Positions 37,567 through 46,028 of a stretch of 64,000 bases of DNA are shown piece by piece. The stretch spans positions 1,064,157 through 1,128,156 of the forward strand of contig NZ_JADOER010000004.1 in NCBI RefSeq assembly GCF_018739865.1. The letters run 5' to 3'. Source of the stretch: Leptothoe kymatousa TAU-MAC 1615 (GTDB taxonomy: Bacteria; Cyanobacteriota; Cyanobacteriia; Phormidesmidales; Phormidesmidaceae). The position numbers were made by a program, and so were the translations under genes. The notes under the pieces were generated by a model, which did no database searches, was not told the origin of the DNA, and saw only the letters and a program-made list of their open reading frames with translations. The stretch's first letter is position 1. The number at the start of each line of letters is the position of its first letter.

Positions 37567-38712
37567 ATGGGACAGCATCGGGACAGTAAACGAATTGGCT
37601 TGCTCACCAGCGGTGGTGACTGTGCAGGGTTAAATGCCGCGCTACGGGCGGTTGTGCATCGAGCCCATAGCTATGGATGGGATGTTTTGGGCATTTCTCG
37701 GGCCACCCAAGGTTTAATGGCCCGCCCGCCGCAATATGTGGAATTTGATATCTCTAGCACCCACAATCTGTTGTTGGCGGGGGGCACAGTGTTGGGAACA
37801 ACGAACAAGGGCAATCCCTTCGATTTTCCATTGCCCGATGGATCTACTTGCGATCGCTCCCAGGAGATTATTGATGGCTATCACCTACTGGGTTTAGATG
37901 CCCTGATCGGCATAGGCGGCGATGGCAGCATGGCCATACTACGCCGTTTGGCCCAACAGGGAGGGCTAAATCTCGTAGGTATTCCCAAAACCATCGACAA
38001 CGATTTGGGGTCTACGGAGCGTTCCATTGGCTTTGATACGGCGGTGAATATTGCCACCGAAGCCTTAGACCGTCTGCACTTTACGGCGGCTAGCCATTCT
38101 CGGGTCATGATCTTAGAGGTGATGGGCCGAGATGCGGGCCATATTGCCCTGAATGCAGGCATTGCTGGCGGTGCGGACATTGTTCTAATTCCTGAAATTC
38201 CCTATAGCATCGAGAGTATTTGCCAGACCATTAAGGGACTCAAGCGTAATTTTGCCACCATCATTGTGGCGGAGGCGGTGTGTACCGAATCCGGAGAAAA
38301 AGTAACCCAAACCAACCGGTTAGGCCAATGTCGCCTGGGGGGAATTGGAGAATATTTAGCGGAGCAAATCACTGAAAGTATTGGCGCGGAAACCCGAGTA
38401 ACGGTCTTGGGCCATGTGCAGCGGGGCGGGACGCCGTCTCCGTTGGATCGGGTTTTGGCCACCACCTTTGGGGTGGAGGCTGTGGATCTGATTGCGGCCG
38501 AAAAGTACGACCATATGGTGAGTTGGCAAAATCGCCAGGTGGTTCATGTGCCCATTGCTGATGCGATCGCAGAATATCGTGCCGTCAACCCGGCCGATAC
38601 GCTGGTGAAAACTGCCCGGGGCATGGGCATTTGCCTAGGGGATGTTGCCTGTCAGGTGGTTGACCAGCAGGTGCGATGCGACGGCCAGGTGTTAGCCCAG
38701 GCAAGAGTCTAA
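37567..38712 (+). CDS. pfkA: 6-phosphofructokinase
   Basis: This 381-residue protein starts at the ATG at 37567. It phosphorylates fructose 6-phosphate at C1 in glycolysis. Motifs: GLLTSGGDCAGLNAALRAVV, GTTNKGNPF, IGIGGDGSMAIL, GIPKTIDNDLGSTERSIGFDTA (catalytic Asp in TIDND) and EVMGRDAGHIAL. The residue after GGD is Gly120, which in known enzymes favours ATP as donor, whereas Lys141 in PKTIDND is the residue usual in pyrophosphate-dependent or group III enzymes. The Gly/Lys combination occurs in ATP-dependent PfkA of the mixed group. It is longer than E. coli PfkA (320) and is a single gene. Confidence 0.93.
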   Translation: MGQHRDSKRIGLLTSGGDCAGLNAALRAVVHRAHSYGWDVLGISRATQGLMARPPQYVEFDISSTHNLLLAGGTVLGTTNKGNPFDFPLPDGSTCDRSQEIIDGYHLLGLDALIGIGGDGSMAILRRLAQQGGLNLVGIPKTIDNDLGSTERSIGFDTAVNIATEALDRLHFTAASHSRVMILEVMGRDAGHIALNAGIAGGADIVLIPEIPYSIESICQTIKGLKRNFATIIVAEAVCTESGEKVTQTNRLGQCRLGGIGEYLAEQITESIGAETRVTVLGHVQRGGTPSPLDRVLATTFGVEAVDLIAAEKYDHMVSWQNRQVVHVPIADAIAEYRAVNPADTLVKTARGMGICLGDVACQVVDQQVRCDGQVLAQARV

Positions 38713-38921
38713 GGTCGTGGAGAAGTCGGTGGCCCTAATTCCTGCTGCCGGCTGCCTAATTCTCTATGAATGTAAGCTTCTGTTAACCAATGGCATGATT
38801 GCGCAGTTCACGATAGACAATGACCCAAAGGCATTGGGGCGATCTCGGCTGTTTCTGCGTGCCACGTACTCAGTTCTAATCCCGTTGTTAATGCCAGCTT
38901 TTTGTCTGTCAGCACGTATGC

Positions 38922-39554
38922 GTGCCCTATTTTATGCAGTTTGCTAAATCGTTGACGTCTTCCCAAGATGATACCCAAGAAAAAATCCTTGGGGCGGCCC
39001 AGCGATTATTTGCCCGGCGTGGCTATGGGGGGACCACCACTCGCGATTTAGCCCAGGCCGCAGGGGTGGCAGAAGGTACCTTATTTCGCCACTTTGAGAA
39101 TAAAAAAGCCATTTTAGTGGAGGTGGCCACCCGTGGATGGGTCGACCTGCTTACGGAGCTACTCACGGAGCTGAGTGAAATGGCAAACTACAAGGCGATT
39201 GCCAAGGTCATGCGCAAACGCATGCTCAATCTGTCTGCCAATACCGACATGCTCCGGGTGTGCTTTATGGAGGCTCAGTTCCATCCGGAGTTGAGGGAGC
39301 GGGTGCAGGCCGAGGTGATTGAAAAAATGACCGATGTGGCCGAGGCCTTTTTCCAAACGGCGATGGATCGCGGCACCTACCGCCCGATGAATCCCCGGGT
39401 GGTGGCTCGAATTTTCCTAGGGATGTTTACCATTGCTGGGTTTAGCCAGGTCACCCTAGCCGATGAGGCCAGTTCAGCCCAGGATATGAAAGAACTGGCG
39501 GAAACCCTGGCCGATATTTTTCTCAACGGTGTGTTGGCCAATGTTGATGCCTAG
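38922..39554 (+). CDS. TetR/AcrR family transcriptional regulator
   Basis: This 210-residue protein has an N-terminal TetR helix-turn-helix: TQEKILGAAQRLFARRGYGG, TTTRDLAQAAGVAEGTLFRH, FENKKAILVEV (about residues 18-65). The C-terminal ligand or dimer domain (about 80-205) is all-helical and not diagnostic. The start is uncertain: in-frame ATGs at 38922 and 38934 precede the conserved region by about 15 residues. It represses its target until an unknown small ligand binds, by family. The last four bases overlap the end of the convergent HugZ-like gene. Confidence 0.88.
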   Translation: MPYFMQFAKSLTSSQDDTQEKILGAAQRLFARRGYGGTTTRDLAQAAGVAEGTLFRHFENKKAILVEVATRGWVDLLTELLTELSEMANYKAIAKVMRKRMLNLSANTDMLRVCFMEAQFHPELRERVQAEVIEKMTDVAEAFFQTAMDRGTYRPMNPRVVARIFLGMFTIAGFSQVTLADEASSAQDMKELAETLADIFLNGVLANVDA

Positions 39555-40042
39555 TTTTGTCGGCGTCCTTCCAACTGATTCAAATCCTCTTTGTTGACCC
39601 GGTAAGCGGCGCCAAAGCCCAGCACGAATTGTCCCGTTTGGGGTTTTAGACAGAACAGTTGAAAATCTGACAGCTCTTTCATCATTCCAATGACGGGGCC
39701 AAACTGCTGTTCAAATCGCTGGATGAGTCCATGCCATTGTGCGGTCTCGCGGGGGAGCGCTTCGGCGGTGCATTCGTAGGTGAGACGCCGTCGGGCAAAA
39801 ATTTCCTTGGTGGCCGCTTCGTCTTCTAGCATGAGCACGCTGGCTCGACCGGTTTGTTTTAGGTTGTCGGTGTGGGCCGATAATCCACTGATGTAAATAT
39901 AAATGGATTTATCCGGATCTATTAAAAAAGGGGCATAGCTTGCTTGGGGAATGCCGTCGCTGCTGGCCGTGCTTAAGACGATACTGCGAAATTTACTCGG
40001 AAACGCTTGATAAAGCTCAGTGACACGATTGAGATCAGCCAT
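39551..40042 (-). CDS. HugZ-like / pyridoxamine 5'-phosphate oxidase-fold protein
   Basis: This 163-residue protein has a split-barrel flavin/heme-binding fold. SIVLSTASSDGIPQASYAPF begins the barrel, SIYIYISGLSAHTDNLKQTG and ASVLMLEDEA continue it, and the C-terminus GQFVLGFGAAYRVNKEDL is the pattern of the HugZ heme-utilisation branch. HugZ proteins degrade heme, but close cyanobacterial relatives lack direct proof and the distinctive C-terminal His cannot be identified here. It is cytoplasmic. It is divergent from ridA, with about 160 bases between. Confidence 0.82.
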   Translation of the reverse strand: MADLNRVTELYQAFPSKFRSIVLSTASSDGIPQASYAPFLIDPDKSIYIYISGLSAHTDNLKQTGRASVLMLEDEAATKEIFARRRLTYECTAEALPRETAQWHGLIQRFEQQFGPVIGMMKELSDFQLFCLKPQTGQFVLGFGAAYRVNKEDLNQLEGRRQN

Positions 40043-40203
40043 GGTTTTAGCGATCGCAACAACTCAATACAAGTCGTTGCTGATGGTTAGAGATGAACGA
40101 ATTTACAGACGGGCCCCATAGACCCCACACCTGCAAATGAAATCATAGTTTGGATCAGCAACGCCCGGTAAAATACTCAAGCTAGTTAACTAAACACAAC
40201 ACC

Positions 40204-40593
40204 ATGGTTCGTCGCATTATTCAAACCGAAAGTGCTCCTGCCCCCGTTGGCCCTTACAACCAAGCCATCGTCGCTGCCGGTGAAATGGTTTTCGCCTCTG
40301 GCCAAATTGCCCTGGATCCTAAAAACGGGACCCTCGTGGGCGAAGGTGACGTCGCTGCTCAAACAAAACAATGCCTAGATAACCTGAGCGCCGTTTTAGC
40401 CGCTGCCGGGGCCACCATGGAGAATGTGGTGAAAACATCGGTTTTCTTAAAAGATATGAATGACTTCGCCACTATGAATGGCGTATATGCCACCTACTTT
40501 GATGAAGCAACTGCCCCTGCCCGTGCCTGTGTTGAAGTAGCCCGCTTACCCAAAGACGTTTTAGTCGAAGTTGAATGTATTGCCGTACTGTAA
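40204..40593 (+). CDS. ridA: RidA family enamine/imine deaminase
   Basis: This 129-residue protein matches RidA (YjgF/UK114) over its whole length: GPYNQAIVAAGEMVFASGQI, the central VVKTSVFLKDMNDFATMN, and the C-terminal signature PARACVEVARLPKDVLVEVECIAVL with the conserved Arg that binds substrate carboxylate. It hydrolyses reactive 2-aminoacrylate and similar enamines released by PLP enzymes. The start ATG at 40204 is the first codon. A candidate promoter for the next transcript begins three bases after its stop, so the downstream leader and DAHP synthase gene appear to form a separate unit. Confidence 0.95.
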   Translation: MVRRIIQTESAPAPVGPYNQAIVAAGEMVFASGQIALDPKNGTLVGEGDVAAQTKQCLDNLSAVLAAAGATMENVVKTSVFLKDMNDFATMNGVYATYFDEATAPARACVEVARLPKDVLVEVECIAVL

Positions 40594-40595
40594 AG

Positions 40596-40624
40596 TTGAC
40601 GATTCGATTTTGGCGCGCTAACGT
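40596..40624 (+). promoter_or_regulatory. Candidate promoter of the attenuator leader
   Basis: TTGACG (40596-40601) and TAACGT (40619-40624) are separated by exactly 17 bases, placing a start near 40631-40633. That is about 30 bases before the first leader peptide. The -35 is nearly consensus; the -10 keeps the key T1, A2 and T6 positions. Confidence 0.45.
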
Positions 40625-40662
40625 ACACATATCGACGCAAAAACGTTTCTAAGTTTTTACCC

Positions 40663-40713
40663 ATGCAGTCCAAGTTTTTTCACTTTTGGTTTATCCAGGT
40701 TCACCGGCATTGA
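40663..40713 (+). CDS. Leader peptide 1, Phe/Trp-rich (attenuator 1)
   Basis: The ATG at 40663 opens MQSKFFHFWFIQVHRH, with a stop at 40711-40713. Four Phe codons and one Trp codon occur in 16 positions, before the segment that takes part in the competing helices. There is no clear Shine-Dalgarno, which is not rare in cyanobacteria. In such leaders the ribosome's pace at the control codons decides which helix forms. Because U-rich DNA encodes Phe by chance, its reality rests on the matching RNA architecture rather than on composition alone. Confidence 0.55.
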   Translation: MQSKFFHFWFIQVHRH

Positions 40714-40776
40714 ACCCTGGCGTTAGCATGGGAAGCCGGTGAACCGCAGAGTGCAAGCTCTGCGGTTTTGTTTTTT
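40695..40776 (+). promoter_or_regulatory. Attenuator 1: protector, antiterminator and terminator helices
   Basis: Three competing helices are visible. The protector pairs 40695-40703 (CCAGGTTCA) with 40711-40720 (one bulged C). The antiterminator pairs 40698-40708 (GGTTCACCGGC) perfectly with 40735-40745. The terminator pairs 40742-40751 (AACCGCAGAG) with 40758-40767, followed by TTGTTTTTT. The first two share their left arm, and the second and third share 40742-40745. The left arm overlaps the last codons of leader peptide 1. A ribosome that finishes would mask it and allow the terminator; one stalled on the Phe codons would leave it free to form the antiterminator. Confidence 0.65.
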
Positions 40777-40917
40777 CTACCTACCTCTTACGTTCATGAT
40801 TGTTTGCTACAGCTGGCAATTTACATTTTTCTTTTTTACGCCACCACCGGGTAGGTAGCGTTAGTTTTACTGTACTGACTTGCCCGGAACCTCTACAGGT
40901 TGCGGGCTTTTTGTTTT
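40777..40917 (+). promoter_or_regulatory. Attenuator 2: protector, antiterminator and terminator helices
   Basis: Protector: 40777-40785 (CTACCTACC) pairs perfectly with 40850-40858. Antiterminator: 40847-40856 (CCGGGTAGGT) pairs over ten positions, two of them G-U, with 40878-40887. Terminator: 40882-40892 (GCCCGGAACCT) pairs with 40897-40907 (one G/G mismatch, loop CTAC) and is followed by TTTTTGTTTT. The antiterminator uses six bases of the terminator's left arm. A ribosome at the leader stop codon (40856) would cover the middle segment and allow termination; one stalled at the Phe run would leave it free to pair with 40878-40887. The DAHP synthase ATG follows 25 bases after the T-tract. 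Confidence 0.68.
40796..40858 (+). CDS. Leader peptide 2, Phe-rich (attenuator 2)
   Basis: The ATG at 40796 begins a 20-codon ORF, MIVCYSWQ then FTFFFFT and PPPGR, with the stop at 40856-40858. Five Phe (four consecutive, codons 40826-40837), one Tyr and one Trp make it resemble the E. coli pheA leader peptide. The stop codon lies inside the segment shared by the protector and antiterminator helices. It has no strong ribosome site. It starts 21 bases after the first terminator's T-tract, so its transcript must read through attenuator 1. Confidence 0.6.
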   Translation: MIVCYSWQFTFFFFTPPPGR

Positions 40918-40941
40918 CTACTATTTCCTCTTTCTAGACCC

Positions 40942-41811
40942 ATGAATGACGCCAAACTTGTTACTAAAACCCATCTAGATCACACCAGTGAAATTGCCAT
41001 CACGCCAACTATTTCCGTGGGTGGCAACGAGCTATTCATCGTGGGTGGCCCCTGTTCCATCGAGAGTATGGCCCAGATGGAAACCATTGCCCAAGCCCTG
41101 CGGCAGGCACCGGTGCAAGCTCTGCGGGGCGGCATCTATAAGCCTCGCACCTCTCCCTATGCCTTCCAAGGCATTGGCGATGTGGGGCTAGACATTCTGG
41201 CCGCTATCCAACAACGCCATGGGCTGCCCATCATTACTGAGGTGATGGCTATCCATCAAATTGATAAGCTGGCCGCCCATGCCGATGTGTTGCAGGTGGG
41301 CAGTCGCAATATGCAAAACTTTGATTTGTTAAAAGCATTGGGTTCTGTGGATAAACCCATTCTCCTCAAACGAGGACTAGCGGCCACGGTAAATGAATTT
41401 GTGATGGCGGCAGAATATATCGCCAGCCACGGTAATACCAACATTATTCTTTGTGAGCGCGGCATTCGTAGCTTTGATAGCTATACGCGCAATGTTTTAG
41501 ATCTTGGCGCCGTGGTTGCCCTCAAGCAACTTACCCACTTACCTGTGCTCGTAGATCCTAGCCATGCTACGGGCAAACGCGAATTGGTTGCGCCCTTAGC
41601 GCGAGCGGCCATTGCCGCTGGGGCAGACGGACTCATGATTGAGTGCCATCCGCAGCCGGAAAAATCTATCAGTGATGCTAGACAAACCATTGATTTGGAT
41701 GCCATGCAATCACTTATCAATAGCTTAAAACCATTGGCTCAAGCGGTTGGACGCTCCATTGGGGAAGTTGTCCCGGCGGCCCATAGCCCCATGCCATCCA
41801 TCTCGATGTGA
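40942..41811 (+). CDS. aroF: 3-deoxy-7-phosphoheptulonate (DAHP) synthase, class I-beta type
   Basis: 289 residues from the ATG at 40942; the frame is open to 40900, but those codons lie inside the terminator stem. It condenses phosphoenolpyruvate and erythrose 4-phosphate, the first step of the shikimate pathway to Phe, Tyr and Trp. Motifs are VGGPCSIESMAQM, RGGIYKPRTSPYAFQGIG (substrate loop), VGSRNMQNF, LLKRGLAATVNEF, CERGIRSFDSYTRNVLDL, PVLVDPSHATGKRELV (metal His) and GLMIECHPQPEKSISDA, all typical of the short Bacillus-type enzyme without an ACT or mutase domain. So this form may lack strong allosteric feedback, which would make leader control by aromatic amino acids sensible. A hairpin follows at 41847-41887. 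Confidence 0.95.
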   Translation: MNDAKLVTKTHLDHTSEIAITPTISVGGNELFIVGGPCSIESMAQMETIAQALRQAPVQALRGGIYKPRTSPYAFQGIGDVGLDILAAIQQRHGLPIITEVMAIHQIDKLAAHADVLQVGSRNMQNFDLLKALGSVDKPILLKRGLAATVNEFVMAAEYIASHGNTNIILCERGIRSFDSYTRNVLDLGAVVALKQLTHLPVLVDPSHATGKRELVAPLARAAIAAGADGLMIECHPQPEKSISDARQTIDLDAMQSLINSLKPLAQAVGRSIGEVVPAAHSPMPSISM

Positions 41812-41846
41812 TGGGCGTTCTCCCCCATCATCCATGCTATGAATTA

Positions 41847-41887
41847 GCCGCTCCGTAGTTTCCCCACTAGCGAAACTACAGAGCGGC
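41847..41887 (+). terminator. Long hairpin after aroF
   Basis: GCCGCTC-C-GTAGTTTC pairs with GAAACTAC-A-GAGCGGC: 15 pairs and one C/A mismatch around a 9-base loop. It starts 36 bases after the aroF stop. The following TTATGTATG is only weakly T-rich. Confidence 0.55.
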
Positions 41888-42554
41888 TTATGTATGCAAT
41901 TGCAGCCGTTGCCGATATGGATAGGCAACAAGTAAGCCAACTTTTTACGTATGGAGGTGTGGCAGATTAAACCATTGCAAAAACCAGCAATGCCAATTCA
42001 ACTAATTTAAATTTATGACCCGGCGTAACCTTGCTTAAGTAAAGCTATCTTTAAGCTTTCTAAAAGTCTGGGTTTAGCCTATGGAATAATACGCAGGATT
42101 AGCCAGGTATAGAATACAGTTTTTTGATAATCCGAGGGTCAAAGATTAAACCTAGGATAAACACCTGCTTCAGCGCAAACATTCGATAGCATTCCATTGT
42201 CTACAACCTATCGAAGCCATTCGAGGGTGTTCTTATTCTTGAACTTTGAAGAGTCTTGTTGACAACTGTTCTGATTCCTGGGGAACCCAGTTGTTGATTA
42301 AGGTACGGGGGTGTGTAGCTGTTACTGTTTTTCAAGACTTTATCATTCATGCTGTTGCTGATTGGGAGGCTGAATGGGTCTGTAAGCATAGCTAATTGCC
42401 TGAATCTTACAGATAATGCCATTCCACGGATCAGCAATGCCTAATTCACATTCAGGTTAAAACTGAGGGTTTGGGCTCCAGTTCGAGCTACCTATTTAAG
42501 TAAGATTCTGATGCATTATCAGAAAAAATTATTTTATTTTTGGAGATGCCTGAG
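41888..42554. other. Long gene-free region upstream of the first hybrid kinase
   Basis: About 660 bases, AT-rich, with no ORF that resembles a protein. A small palindrome, CTGGG-GAA-CCCAG, is at 42279-42291. CACATTCAGGTTAAAAC at 42447-42463 matches 32359-32375 in 16 of 17 positions. The kinase promoter should be here, but I cannot pinpoint it. Confidence 0.4.
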
Positions 42555-45374
42555 GTGAAACGCAAGCATTTTGTAAGGGGGATACCTGCTGTCGCAACAC
42601 TCTCAGTCTTAGCAATTCTAGGTCTGAAAAATTTTGCTGTTGATTTCGATCAATATAGAAGCTATAGCGCTCTAATTTCAGATCAGTTGGTCAATGAGGC
42701 AGCTGTTCAGCTATCGCTGCAAAATATTCGCTACACGATTTCTCAAAATGACCAGTCATTAAATGTCGCTCTCCTAGAAGCGGAAAAAGTTCAGACGCAA
42801 CTAACTGCGCAAATTCCGCCGTCAGTTTCAGCCAATGATAGAAATCGATTAGAACGGCAGCTAGAGTTTAATACTGAACTCTTAGCGGAAAAACGTCAGC
42901 TGATTGAAACCCTTGAAAAGCACCACGCAGAGGTGAGAAAAGCCCTAGACCAAGAAGCCAACTTATTGGAAGGACTCAATGGCAATCTCCGGCTAGAAGT
43001 GGAGGCATTGCTAGATGACTTATCGCTCTATGCGGTTACCAGTAACGAGCAACTGATTGTTGATATCAATACAAAACTGAGACGTTTAGAAAACAGATTG
43101 GGGCCTTCGGCGACCCAGAGGCAGATGACCCAGTCGGCTCAAATGATTTTGATCAATAAGCCTGTGGCAGACCAGTTGGTGGGCCAGGTGTTTGATTTAC
43201 CGTTAACTAATAATATTCGAGCGCTAGAAAAACAGTTCGCCGATATTCAACAAACGACCCGAACCCGCGTAGAACTATATCGCAGCTTTATTTATATTTT
43301 GCTGTTTGTCAGTTTAGGGGTGGTCTCTTTTTGGGTTATCAATCGCCTACGCAGCTCTAGCCAGCATACTGTTAAAGTGCTGGAGAGTATTACCGATGCC
43401 TTTATTGCCGTTGATCGTCAATGGTCGATTACCTACGTCAACGCCCAGGCTGCAGATATTCTCAAGCGAGATATTTCCGGATTACTTGAACAAAATTTTC
43501 TGAAAGTTTTGCCAGAATCTTTAGCAAAACGTTTTACTGAGCAATACCATGATGCCGTTGCCAAAAAAATAGCGGTGATTAGTTTTGAAGCCTACTATGA
43601 ACCCACCCGGCGTTGGCTGATGATTCGGGGCTATCCCGGTATTGAGGGACTATCGATTTTTTGGCAAGACATTACCGAACGCAAACAGGCGGAAAAGAAG
43701 CTACTAGAGCTAAACCGAGACCTTGATGGTCGGGTTAAAAATCGCACAGCTCAATTGGCCAGTGCCATGGAAGAGGCTGAATCAGCTCGGGTCAAAGCCG
43801 AAGATGCCAACCGTTCTAAGAGTGAGTTTTTGGCCAATATGAGCCACGAGTTGCGGACGCCTTTGAATGCCATCATTGGCTACAGTGAAATGTTGGAGGA
43901 AGACGTTACTAGCATTGGTGAAGACGACTTTGTGCCCGATTTGAAAAAGATTCAAGGGGCCGGTAAACATCTCCTTGGTTTGATCAATTCGGTGCTCGAC
44001 CTATCGAAGATTGAAGCCGGTCGTATGGAGCTATTTTTAGAAGATATTTCTATTCAAACAATTACCAAAGATATTGTTGGCACGATTCAGCCCCTAGTGC
44101 AAAGAAATGGCAATAAACTGTTTGTGTCTTGTCCGGACGATATTGGCACAATTTATGCCGATCAGGTGAAGTTGCGACAGAGTTTAATTAATTTGTTGAG
44201 CAATGCTTGTAAGTTTACGGAAAATGGTGAAATCACGTTGACCATTAAGCCGACTAGCATTACGACCCAGGCAGGGACTCAGGAGAATTCTTTGCAGTTT
44301 GTGGTGGCTGATACGGGTATTGGCATGACACCTGAGCAAATGAGTAAAGTGTTTCAGGCGTTTACCCAGGCCGATACCTCCACAACCCGTAAATATGGGG
44401 GAACTGGTTTAGGCTTAACCATCACCAAGCAGTTTATCTCTATGATGGGAGGTGATGTTTCTGTGGATAGTGTGCCTGGCGAAGGGACATCCTTTGCGAT
44501 TACGATTCCCAGAACTGTCCATGCCCATAGCTCCTCCGAAGACACCTTTTTTGCGCCACCATTGCCCCTAAGCGATCGGGCCGCTGTTTCTGCTCTATAT
44601 GAAATATCAGGACAGTCGTCGGAAAAGACGGTTTTGCTCATCGTCGTCGATCAGCACACCCGCGATCGCTTACAGATTTGGTTAAACGATGCCGGGTATA
44701 AAGTCGTCTGCGCTATGGATAAAAAGCAGGCGATTGCCCTTGCCCAAGAACTACTGCCCGACGCCATTTTGCTGGATGGCATGATTCCACAAAAGTCTAG
44801 AAACTTGCTGGTGGAGAGATTCAGAGCCAAAGCGCCCCTAGCTCAGATCCCGATAATTTTGCTGTCAACAGCGGAAACGTCGGCTCAAGAGGAGCATTTT
44901 GGCATTGATGATTCTCTGGATCGACCGCTTAAGCCCATGGAGGTACTAAATGTACTAGGTGCCCATTTACCCAAACCAGCAGGGCCTAAGGTGCTAGTGG
45001 TGGAAGATGATTTGAATGCGCGGGAGATTTTAGGACGATTGTTGCAACAGGCGGACTGGACCGTGGTTCTCGCCGCCAGTGGACCCCAAGCATTTGACTA
45101 TCTTCAGCACACCATGCCCGATGTGATTGTGCTGGATTTGATGATGCCTGGCATGGATGGATTTGAATTTGTGCGGCTTTTACATCAATCGCCTAGGTGG
45201 AGCACTATTCCGATCATTGTTGTAACTGCAAAAACCTTAACGGCCAAAGACCAGCAACGTTTGAAGGGGGTTGTCCGGGTCTATCAGAAGGCTGATTTCA
45301 ACCGCCAAGAATTACTCAGCGAAGTGAGGTCGATGATAGCTTCTCGGGTAAATAGTACGCCCATGGCTAGCTGA
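42555..45374 (+). CDS. Hybrid histidine kinase A (helical sensor-PAS-HisKA-HATPase-REC-REC)
   Basis: About 940 residues. GGAG at 42542-42545 is nine bases before a GTG at 42555 but directly abuts the ATG at 42546, so the GTG is preferred. An N-terminal TM ([13 protein letters not shown]) and a second near 250-270 ([18 protein letters not shown]) flank a long all-helical, coiled-coil periplasmic domain resembling DAHL-type sensors. A PAS domain follows ([16 protein letters not shown]), then [20 protein letters not shown], and an ATPase with NLLSNACKF and GTGLGLTIT. Receiver 1 is degenerate ([24 protein letters not shown] with Arg for the usual Lys). Receiver 2 is canonical ([28 protein letters not shown]). 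It is the paralogue and tandem neighbour of the next kinase. Confidence 0.92.
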   Translation: MKRKHFVRGIPAVATLSVLAILGLKNFAVDFDQYRSYSALISDQLVNEAAVQLSLQNIRYTISQNDQSLNVALLEAEKVQTQLTAQIPPSVSANDRNRLERQLEFNTELLAEKRQLIETLEKHHAEVRKALDQEANLLEGLNGNLRLEVEALLDDLSLYAVTSNEQLIVDINTKLRRLENRLGPSATQRQMTQSAQMILINKPVADQLVGQVFDLPLTNNIRALEKQFADIQQTTRTRVELYRSFIYILLFVSLGVVSFWVINRLRSSSQHTVKVLESITDAFIAVDRQWSITYVNAQAADILKRDISGLLEQNFLKVLPESLAKRFTEQYHDAVAKKIAVISFEAYYEPTRRWLMIRGYPGIEGLSIFWQDITERKQAEKKLLELNRDLDGRVKNRTAQLASAMEEAESARVKAEDANRSKSEFLANMSHELRTPLNAIIGYSEMLEEDVTSIGEDDFVPDLKKIQGAGKHLLGLINSVLDLSKIEAGRMELFLEDISIQTITKDIVGTIQPLVQRNGNKLFVSCPDDIGTIYADQVKLRQSLINLLSNACKFTENGEITLTIKPTSITTQAGTQENSLQFVVADTGIGMTPEQMSKVFQAFTQADTSTTRKYGGTGLGLTITKQFISMMGGDVSVDSVPGEGTSFAITIPRTVHAHSSSEDTFFAPPLPLSDRAAVSALYEISGQSSEKTVLLIVVDQHTRDRLQIWLNDAGYKVVCAMDKKQAIALAQELLPDAILLDGMIPQKSRNLLVERFRAKAPLAQIPIILLSTAETSAQEEHFGIDDSLDRPLKPMEVLNVLGAHLPKPAGPKVLVVEDDLNAREILGRLLQQADWTVVLAASGPQAFDYLQHTMPDVIVLDLMMPGMDGFEFVRLLHQSPRWSTIPIIVVTAKTLTAKDQQRLKGVVRVYQKADFNRQELLSEVRSMIASRVNSTPMAS

Positions 45375-46028
45375 GTTTGGCCTGTGGCCGCCCTTTACTG
45401 AGGGTACCGGTGAACGGCTTGGTCAACGGGCCATGACGGTGAAAAAACTCAGGGACCGCGGGCACGCCTGAAATCGTTAATGGCTTGGTAGCATGCTGCG
45501 CCTTGTTTGGTGGCCGCAAAAGCACGATATTTATGACCACTATTGACGAATAACAGTCCTATGAATGTATTTAACTATGAACGATTACCTTCCGGAACTA
45601 ATCCCCCTAGGCGAGCATCTTTATAAAGAAGTTTTGCTGTTTCTGAAATTTAGCAATGGCAAAAATACGATGGCACAACCTTTAAATATCACTAGCTGTT
45701 TAAAGGTGTCATTAATTTATGAATATCTCAATATTTTATACCGTTAGCCAGCCAATAGGTTGAATCTTTATTGTAAGGGACAGGATAAGACTTCAGTGTT
45801 TGTTTATCAGTATGGCGCTACCACAGTATCTTTTTACTGCGTCTCATGTCGATGGTTTATAGATCAATTCATTTCTCTTTTTGAGGGTGAAGCATCAATG
45901 GGGCAGAGGTGGATGTATGGTGACCGCAACTTTACCCATGTGGTTAATCATCAACGCGTTGCCGATAGCTTGTCAGTCAAGTTAATGACCACTCTCCTTA
46001 TATAGATAAGAATTTAGGAGGAATGTTA
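45375..46028. other. Gene-poor spacer between the two kinase paralogues
   Basis: 654 bases. Two short plus-strand ORFs (45565-45747 and 45760-46005) have no protein-like features and I do not call them. On the minus strand, 45384-45547 reads in two frames as GHKYRAFAATKQGAACYQ and VPEFFHRHGPLTKPFTG. This could be a frameshifted relic of an unidentified gene. AGGAGG at 46016-46021 is the ribosome site of the next gene. Confidence 0.35.

Noticed and set aside
40695-40776. Cobalamin riboswitch: GGGAAGCCGGTGAA near 40730 resembles the GGGAA...GGTG core
   Set aside because: The flanking conserved blocks (the GCTGnCCCGC and CTGT segments) are missing, and the helices are better explained by a leader-peptide attenuator.
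45384-45547. Minus-strand protein-like segments GHKYRAFAATKQGAACYQ and VPEFFHRHGPLTKPFTG in two frames
   Set aside because: They could be a frameshifted relic, but I cannot assign a family and no intact relative is in the window, so I do not call a gene.
45565-46005. Two short plus-strand ORFs between the kinase genes
   Set aside because: Their composition is unlike a real protein, there is no ribosome site at the starts and no recognisable motif.
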